Both the position numbers and the translations under genes were made by a program. 11,186 bases of DNA. Source: an uncultured Lachnospiraceae bacterium (GTDB taxonomy: Bacteria; Bacillota; Clostridia; Lachnospirales; Lachnospiraceae). Location of the stretch: contig CAKRRJ010000071.1 of assembly GCA_934394615.1 (NCBI GenBank), forward strand, positions 1 to 11,186, given 5' to 3'. Within the stretch, counting starts at the first letter, position 1, and each line of letters opens with the position of its first letter. Below the pieces are notes generated by a model. It did not search any database. It had not been told where the DNA came from and saw nothing but the letters and a program-made list of their open reading frames with translations. This document shows positions 6,535-11,186 of the stretch, one piece after another.

Positions 6535-9169
6535 GCCAGTTATCTCCGACATGAGCTTCCACCTCGAGAGACACCTTTAAATCGGCTGCGTGCTTCATCT
6601 TCTCTGTGAGGATGCGCACAACCTCTTCCTGCTCGTCGCGGTGTGTCTCCACCAGAAGCTCATCGTGCACCTGGAGCACAATGCGGGAACGCAGGTGTTT
6701 TTCGCGCAGTTCCCGGTCTACCGCGATCATGGCAAGCTTCATGATGTCAGCTGCCGTTCCCTGGATCGGGGAGTTCATGGCAACACGCTCGCCGAAGGAA
6801 CGCTGCATAAAGTTGCCGGATTTCAGCTCCGGGATCGGGCGTTTTCTGCCGTACATGGTCGTGACATATCCCTGCTCTTTTCCGGTCTTCACTTCTTCGT
6901 CCAAAAACTGTTTTACGCCCGGATACGTCTCAAAATATTTATTGATATACTCTAACGCCTCTTTCCGGCTGATGCTTAAATCCTCGCTCAGGCCAAACGC
7001 ACTGATGCCGTACACGATGCCAAAATTAACTGCCTTGGCGTTGCGGCGCTGCAGCGGCGTTACCTCCGCAAGCGGCGTGTGGAATACTTCCGATGCCGTG
7101 ATCGCGTGGATGTCCTGCGCGTCGCGATAGGCATTGATGAGGCGCTCGTCGCCCGACATATGCGCCAGGATGCGCAGCTCGATCTGCGAGTAATCGGCAT
7201 CCACAAACACATAGCCGTCCTCCGGCACAAATACCTTGCGGATCGCGCGCCCGAGTTCCATGCGCACCGGAATGTTCTGCAGGTTCGGCTCCGTGCTGCT
7301 GATGCGGCCGGTCGCCGTGATGGTCTGGTTGAACTTTCCGTGGATGCGCCCGTCTTCCTGAATGAACACGGCAAGGCCCTGCGCGTAGGTGGAGTTAAGC
7401 TTTGTGAGCTGGCGGTACTCCAGGATCTTCTGGACAACCGGATACTCCGGAGCCAGTTTCTCGAGCACGTCAGCCGCCGTGGAATAGCCGGTCTTGGTTT
7501 TCTTGCCGTGCGGAAGCTGCATCCGCTCAAACAGAATCTCGCCAAGCTGCTTGGGAGAATTGATGTTGAACCGTTCGCCTGCCAGGTCATAAACCTCCTG
7601 CTCCAGCGTCGCGATTTTTCCTTCCAGCTGCTCTCCGTAAAGCTTTAACTGTTCCCGGTCCACGCGCACGCCAGCCTGTTCCATGTGGTACAGGCTGTAG
7701 ATGAGCGGCATCTCCATGGTGCGGTACAACTCAAACATGCCTTCCTGTTCCAGGCGGTCTTTCAATACGCCGGCTGCCTTATACGCCACATACGCCATAT
7801 AGCAGCAGCAGGTCACCGCCTCCGGCAGTTCTTCCTGCAAAGCCGCGCCAGGCGTCTTCTTTGCGAGCAGATCCGCTCTCGACGGAACCGTCATGCCAAG
7901 GTAATCCCTTGCGAGATCGTCGTAATCGTAGGTGTCTTTTAACGGGTTTAAAAGATATCCTGCCACCCCCATGTCCACCACACGGCTGCCGTAATCCAGA
8001 TTCAGGTACGGAAGCTGGGACTTTAAATCCAAGACCGATACCGGTTCCAGTGCCGGGTCGTGCTTTAAGATGATCTCCTCCAGACGGTCACACAGATAGG
8101 TCCCGGTTAAAAATCCTGCTGCCGGAATGGTATAGATTTCCTCCTCACCGGTACAGATCGCAAGACCTGCCACCTCAGCGCCATTTAAAATGAGCTGCGC
8201 GCCCACCTGCGGCGCAGCCTGGGCCTTTTCAAAGATCTGCTCCGCGCCGGACAGATCCTCCACGCTCCAGAAATGTTCCTCCACGGAATTTCCGTCCATC
8301 TCCTGGACATCAAACCGTGCCAGGATCGACTTAAACTCCAGTCGCTTCATATACTGGTACGCCTCCGGCGTGTACAGATTTTCCAGCTTTGCGTCCTCAT
8401 AGTTGAAACCGATCGGACAGGTGATGCAGATCGTGGCAAGTTCCTTGCTCATGACTGCCATATCGTAATGCTCTTCCAGCGCTTTTTTCGCACGCGGCGG
8501 CTTTACCTCGTCCAGGTGCGCAAAGGCATTCTCAATGCTTCCGTATGCCAGGATCAGGTTTGTAGCCGTCTTCTCGCCAATGGACGGCACACCCGGAATG
8601 TTATCGGATGCATCGCCCATAAGTGCCTTTACATCGATAAACTCGACTGGCGTTACCTGATACTCGCGCTTCACATCCTCCGGATAGTAATCGTGGATCT
8701 CCGTCGTGCCGCGGCTTGTCTTCGGAATGCGGATCTTGATGTGCGTGTCGGACAGCTGCAAAAGATCGCGGTCTCCCGATACGACCGAAACCTCCTCGCC
8801 CTGCTCCTGGCAGCGCTTTGCTATGGTTCCGAGAATGTCGTCTGCCTCATAACCTGCCATGGTCAAGATCGGCACGCCCATCGCCGTAAGGACTTCCTTC
8901 ATGAGCGGAACCTGCTCCCGCAGCTCCTCCGGCATCGGCTTTCTTGTTCCTTTATAATCCGCGTACATTTTGTGGCGGAACGTCGGCTCCTTTAAGTCGA
9001 ACGCCACCGCAAGATGATCCGCTTTCTCCTCCTCAAGGATCTTAAACATAATATTGAGGAACCCGTATACCGCATTGGTATGAAGTCCCTCAGAATTCGT
9101 CAGCTCCGGCACGCCGTAAAACGCGCGGTTTAAGATGCTGTGTCCGTCTATTAAAACCAGTTTGCCCAT
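6521..9169 (-). CDS. polA: DNA polymerase I (5'-nuclease and polymerase active, proofreading domain degenerate)
   Basis: The 882-residue protein has three domains. The 5'-nuclease (about 1-290) shows LIDGH with D8, AGYEADD (105-111), SGDRD (131-135) and GDASDNIPGVPSIGEK (185-200). The middle domain (about 320-460) has the 3'-5' exonuclease position but none of its acidic motifs. The polymerase domain (about 470-882) has DADYSQIELR with catalytic D659, the O-helix RRNAKAVNFGIVYG (R708, K712, F716, Y720) and VHDE with D836 and E837. It fills gaps and replaces primers in Okazaki processing and repair. The phenylalanine at 716 matches polymerases that discriminate against dideoxynucleotides. The start follows AAAGGAG 8 bases upstream and gives the standard N-terminus. 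It is the second gene of the operon; a small hairpin precedes its ribosome binding site. Confidence 0.97.
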   Translation of the reverse strand: MGKLVLIDGHSILNRAFYGVPELTNSEGLHTNAVYGFLNIMFKILEEEKADHLAVAFDLKEPTFRHKMYADYKGTRKPMPEELREQVPLMKEVLTAMGVPILTMAGYEADDILGTIAKRCQEQGEEVSVVSGDRDLLQLSDTHIKIRIPKTSRGTTEIHDYYPEDVKREYQVTPVEFIDVKALMGDASDNIPGVPSIGEKTATNLILAYGSIENAFAHLDEVKPPRAKKALEEHYDMAVMSKELATICITCPIGFNYEDAKLENLYTPEAYQYMKRLEFKSILARFDVQEMDGNSVEEHFWSVEDLSGAEQIFEKAQAAPQVGAQLILNGAEVAGLAICTGEEEIYTIPAAGFLTGTYLCDRLEEIILKHDPALEPVSVLDLKSQLPYLNLDYGSRVVDMGVAGYLLNPLKDTYDYDDLARDYLGMTVPSRADLLAKKTPGAALQEELPEAVTCCCYMAYVAYKAAGVLKDRLEQEGMFELYRTMEMPLIYSLYHMEQAGVRVDREQLKLYGEQLEGKIATLEQEVYDLAGERFNINSPKQLGEILFERMQLPHGKKTKTGYSTAADVLEKLAPEYPVVQKILEYRQLTKLNSTYAQGLAVFIQEDGRIHGKFNQTITATGRISSTEPNLQNIPVRMELGRAIRKVFVPEDGYVFVDADYSQIELRILAHMSGDERLINAYRDAQDIHAITASEVFHTPLAEVTPLQRRNAKAVNFGIVYGISAFGLSEDLSISRKEALEYINKYFETYPGVKQFLDEEVKTGKEQGYVTTMYGRKRPIPELKSGNFMQRSFGERVAMNSPIQGTAADIMKLAMIAVDRELREKHLRSRIVLQVHDELLVETHRDEQEEVVRILTEKMKHAADLKVSLEVEAHVGDNWLDAK

Positions 9170-9191
9170 CCGTGCTCTCCTTTTCCTGTTT

Positions 9192-9214
9192 GCTGCCGCC
9201 TGGCAGGCCGCAGC
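9192..9214 (-). other. Small GC-rich hairpin upstream of the polA ribosome binding site
   Basis: Bases 9192-9196 pair with 9210-9214 and 9198-9201 pair with 9205-9208. One mismatch and a 3-base loop complete the fold. It lies in the 87-base gap before polA, ending about 10 bases before the AAAGGAG site on the minus strand. No U-run follows, so it is not an intrinsic terminator. It could influence mRNA stability or polA translation, but this is inference, and GC-rich gaps often fold by chance. Confidence 0.35.
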
Positions 9215-9256
9215 CTTTGTCTCTGCCGCCGCACGCTATTTTGTGCAGGCAGCCCT

Positions 9257-9598
9257 TTACCCCTGCATCCAGATGCGGATCTGCATCAGAAGAATGATCA
9301 GGACAGAAGCTGCGTTCAGCGTATTGGCCGCATAGCAGATGACCTTTCGAAGACGCGCGGTCCGCACGGCAAGCCATGCGTTCTCCATGCTCTCTTCCAG
9401 GGAACCGGCTATGTCATAGACACCGTTTGCGTTATCGAGCTGTTTTAAGCCCACCGACACGGTATAATAAATTTCCAGCTCCTCCCTGCACGCCGGACAG
9501 CTTCGTACATGTTTTAAGAACTGTTCCAGTTCTTTTTCATCGAGCTGGTGATTGATATAGGGCATTACCATTTTTTCTGCTTCCCTGCATGAATACAT
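9257..9598 (-). CDS. Membrane-anchored zinc-finger (zf-HC2 / anti-sigma-like) protein
   Basis: The 113-residue protein starts with a ZAS-type zinc motif: C4 followed by H30-x3-C34-x2-C37 in FLKHVRSCPACREEL. It shares the 'xPYINHQLDEKELEQFLKH' lead typical of zf-HC2 domains in anti-sigma factors. A central linker (about 45-80) follows. A single hydrophobic segment (about 86-106) ends only 7 residues before the C-terminus, so the zinc domain should face the cytoplasm with almost nothing outside. Anti-sigma factors of this class hold a sigma factor at the membrane, but no sigma gene is in the window and there is no extracytoplasmic sensor domain. The start is strong: GGGAGGTGA lies 5 bases before the ATG. 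It is the first gene of the operon, 87 bases before polA. A regulatory role is inference. Confidence 0.72.
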   Translation of the reverse strand: MYSCREAEKMVMPYINHQLDEKELEQFLKHVRSCPACREELEIYYTVSVGLKQLDNANGVYDIAGSLEESMENAWLAVRTARLRKVICYAANTLNAASVLIILLMQIRIWMQG

Positions 9599-9675
9599 CT
9601 GCTCACCTCCCTGCCCTTTTGAAATTGCCGCAGTTCACCTTTGTTTCTTTACTTCTGTTCCCGTGAATACATACC

Positions 9676-9704
9676 ATCATACAATACTCCGCTTAATTTT
9701 TCAA
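9676..9704 (-). promoter_or_regulatory. Predicted sigma-A promoter of the zinc-finger/polA operon
   Basis: On the minus strand TTGAAA (9704-9699), a 17-base spacer and TATGAT (9681-9676) form a 5/6 plus 5/6 match. Transcription would begin near 9669 and give a leader of about 70 bases before the first ATG. No other comparable promoter was seen until the weak one after polA, so this may drive up to eight genes. It faces away from the dapL promoter, with 28 bases between the two -35 boxes. Confidence 0.65.
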
Positions 9705-9732
9705 TTTCTTCCGCCATTTATTTTGCGGCGCG

Positions 9733-9761
9733 TTGACGTGCATTTTATTCTCTGTTAGAAT
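9733..9761 (+). promoter_or_regulatory. Predicted sigma-A promoter of dapL
   Basis: TTGACG (9733-9738) and TAGAAT (9756-9761) are separated by exactly 17 bases, a 5/6 match at each box. Transcription would start near 9768, about 58 bases before the dapL ATG. That leader is too short for a lysine riboswitch and I see no such fold. The promoter lies inside the 5' extension of the dapL reading frame, which argues that the extension is not translated. Confidence 0.7.
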
Positions 9762-9825
9762 TATTTCCATTATGAATACCGGTTCCCCCCAGGTCAGCCG
9801 GTCATACGAAAGGAAGGTTTCCCAC

Positions 9826-11022
9826 ATGCCAAAATTAAATGAACATTATCAGGACTTAAAAGAAAGTTATCTGTTTGCTGAGATCGCGCACCGCGTCGCT
9901 GCCTATGAAGCTGCCAACCCGGATAAAAAGATCATCCGCCTTGGAATCGGCGATGTAACCCTGCCGCTTGGAAGTCTCGCCATCGAGGGACTCCATGAGG
10001 GCGTAGATGCCATGGCCTCCGCAGAAACGTTCAAAGGTTACGGCCCGGAGCAGGGTTACGGCTTCCTGCGCGACGCCATCTCTGCTTATTATAAAAGAAA
10101 CGGTGTCGATGTCGATGCTGCAGACATCTTTATCTCCGACGGTGCCAAGAGCGACACCGGAAACATCTCTGAGCTGTTCGACAACGACAATGTCATCCTC
10201 ATTCCGGATCCGGTTTATCCGGTCTATGTTGACTCCAACATCATGAACGGAAAGAACGTTACCTACTTATCCGGAAACGCTGAAAACAACTTCCTGCCGA
10301 TGCCGGACAAGTCCGTGCACGCCGACATCATCTATCTCTGCTCCCCGAACAACCCGACCGGTGCCGTATATAATAAAGAACAGTTACAGGAGTGGGTTGA
10401 TTACGCGCTCGCAAACAACGCCGTAATCCTGTTCGACTCCGCATATGAGGCATTTATCTCCGACCCGGAGCTTCCGCGCAGCATTTACGCAATCGAGGGC
10501 GCAAAGAAATGCGCGATCGAGTTCTGCTCTCTCTCCAAGACCGCAGGCTTTACCGGAACCCGCTGCGGCTACACCGTAGTTCCGCGTGAACTGGTATTCC
10601 CGGCATCCGACGGCTCCGAGATGTCCCTGCACGCTATGTGGAACCGCAGACAGTCCACAAAGTTCAACGGAACCTCCTACATCATCCAGAAGGGCGCTGC
10701 TGCTGTCTTCACCGAGGAAGGCATGGCACAGTGCCGCGCAAACATCGCCTACTATCAGGAAAACGCGCGCATCATCGCAGACACGCTCACCAGAAGAAAT
10801 ATCCGCTTCTTTGGCGGTGTACACTCCCCTTACATCTGGTTTGAGTGTCCGGACGGCATGGACTCCTGGGAATTCTTTGATTACCTCTTAAACAACGCCC
10901 AGGTAGTCGGCACCCCGGGTGCAGGTTTTGGCGAAAACGGAAAGAACTTCTTCCGTCTGACCTCCTTCAACAACCACGAGAACACCATCGAGGCCATGAA
11001 GCGCTTTGAGCATCTGTTCTAA
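9826..11022 (+). CDS. dapL: LL-diaminopimelate aminotransferase
   Basis: DapL is a PLP enzyme that converts tetrahydrodipicolinate and glutamate to LL-diaminopimelate and 2-oxoglutarate in one step, bypassing the succinyl or acetyl routes to lysine and peptidoglycan precursors. From the ATG at 9826 the protein has 398 residues, near the usual 400-410. Fold-type I signatures are IRLGIGDVTLPLG (37-49), NNPTG (175-179), D204 and Y207 that hold the cofactor ring, SLSKTAGFTGTRCGY (235-249) with the PLP lysine at 238, and R377 near the C-terminus for the substrate carboxylate. The start is set by AGGAAGG 8 bases before MPKLNEHY. The open frame reaches back to a TTG at 9733, but that triplet is the -35 box. 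Codon use is strongly biased towards C-ending codons, suggesting high expression. The gene stands alone with its own promoter. Confidence 0.93.
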   Translation: MPKLNEHYQDLKESYLFAEIAHRVAAYEAANPDKKIIRLGIGDVTLPLGSLAIEGLHEGVDAMASAETFKGYGPEQGYGFLRDAISAYYKRNGVDVDAADIFISDGAKSDTGNISELFDNDNVILIPDPVYPVYVDSNIMNGKNVTYLSGNAENNFLPMPDKSVHADIIYLCSPNNPTGAVYNKEQLQEWVDYALANNAVILFDSAYEAFISDPELPRSIYAIEGAKKCAIEFCSLSKTAGFTGTRCGYTVVPRELVFPASDGSEMSLHAMWNRRQSTKFNGTSYIIQKGAAAVFTEEGMAQCRANIAYYQENARIIADTLTRRNIRFFGGVHSPYIWFECPDGMDSWEFFDYLLNNAQVVGTPGAGFGENGKNFFRLTSFNNHENTIEAMKRFEHLF

Positions 11023-11078
11023 GTCAGTTAAACTGTTTTAATTGTACATGCAAATTCTACAAATATTTTAAAAATCCC

Positions 11079-11107
11079 TTGCAATGCCCCCTTACTTATG
11101 TTACAAT
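11079..11107 (+). promoter_or_regulatory. Predicted promoter of tRNA-Leu
   Basis: TTGCAA (11079-11084), a 17-base spacer and TACAAT (11102-11107) precede the tRNA, and a TG dinucleotide one base before the -10 box makes it an extended -10 element. Transcription would start near 11114, about 11 bases before the mature tRNA 5' end. The 100-base stretch between dapL and the tRNA holds otherwise only AT-rich sequence. Confidence 0.65.
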
Positions 11108-11124
11108 AGTTGTTGCGTAAGTAA

Positions 11125-11186
11125 GCCGGCGTGGCGGAATGGCAGACGCATCAGACTCAAAATCTGACGGGGGCGACCTCGTGCCG
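11125..11186 (+). tRNA. tRNA-Leu (anticodon CAA), 3' end cut by window edge
   Basis: The sequence starts with the acceptor strand GCCGGCG, then TG and the D arm GCGGAATGGCAGACGC. The anticodon stem TCAGA/TCTGA (11151-11155 with 11163-11167) closes the loop CTCAAAA, so the anticodon is CAA (11158-11160), reading the leucine codon UUG. A long variable arm (about 11168-11183) marks it as a class II tRNA. The window ends within the first bases of the T stem, so the T loop and 3' acceptor strand are not seen. Confidence 0.92.

Noticed and set aside
7079..7648. 189-codon plus-strand open frame opposite polA
   Set aside because: It lies wholly inside polA on the other strand, shows no family motif and has no ribosome binding site; it is a by-product of GC-rich codon use.
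8273..8995. 240-codon plus-strand open frame opposite the polA 5'-nuclease region
   Set aside because: The sense strand encodes intact, conserved nuclease motifs over the same bases; the antisense product resembles nothing I recognise.
9762..9825. Possible lysine riboswitch in the dapL leader
   Set aside because: The predicted leader is about 58 bases, far shorter than the lysine aptamer, and no multi-stem fold is visible.
11025..11040. Possible dapL terminator: CAGT/ACTG stem followed by TTTTA
   Set aside because: The stem is only 4-5 bp with no GC-rich base, too weak to call; transcription may read on towards the tRNA.

Overview
The window reads as an ordinary housekeeping stretch of a Firmicutes chromosome, most likely a gut-type Lachnospiraceae (Clostridia) of roughly 50 % GC. 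The pointers are a DapL-type lysine pathway, a UPF0237/UPF0210 gene pair, a TmcAL enzyme in place of a TmcA-type acetyltransferase, a DNA polymerase I with a dead proofreading domain, and strong AGGAGG-like ribosome binding sites. Genus assignment is inference. I see no insertion sequence, phage gene, CRISPR array or large repeat.

Left edge (1-1600): the first codons of pta (phosphate acetyltransferase) run leftward off the window. They share a divergent promoter region with tmcAL, which encodes the acetate-dependent enzyme that makes ac4C on elongator tRNA-Met. A perfect 14-bp hairpin lies over the tmcAL stop codon, between tmcAL and the convergent operon.

Centre (1634-9598): eight minus-strand genes are tightly packed and probably form one long transcription unit. 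It is read from a good promoter near 9700 down to the hairpin at 1567-1598. In transcription order: a small membrane-anchored zinc-finger (anti-sigma-like) protein, polA, an SseB-family protein, coaE, the metallo-beta-lactamase-fold nuclease walJ/yycJ, a UPF0237 ACT-domain protein, its usual partner UPF0210 (DUF711/PFL-like), and a class I SAM-dependent methyltransferase. Spacings are 87, 72, 1, -4, 36, 44 and 10 bp. A weaker internal promoter may lie in the 72-bp gap after polA. The operon joins DNA repair functions (PolA, WalJ) with coenzyme A synthesis and several conserved proteins of unknown role.

Right part (9599-11186): back-to-back sigma-A type promoters drive the long minus-strand operon and, on the plus strand, dapL (LL-diaminopimelate aminotransferase). 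The dapL start is the ATG at 9826; the open frame that reaches further back runs through its promoter. After dapL come a clear promoter and the 5' part of a tRNA-Leu (anticodon CAA), cut by the window edge.

No wholly new system is evident. The points most worth a second look are the pta/tmcAL pairing, the UPF0237-UPF0210 pair with its attached methyltransferase, the sensor-less zinc-finger membrane protein heading the polA operon, and PolA and WalJ in one unit.
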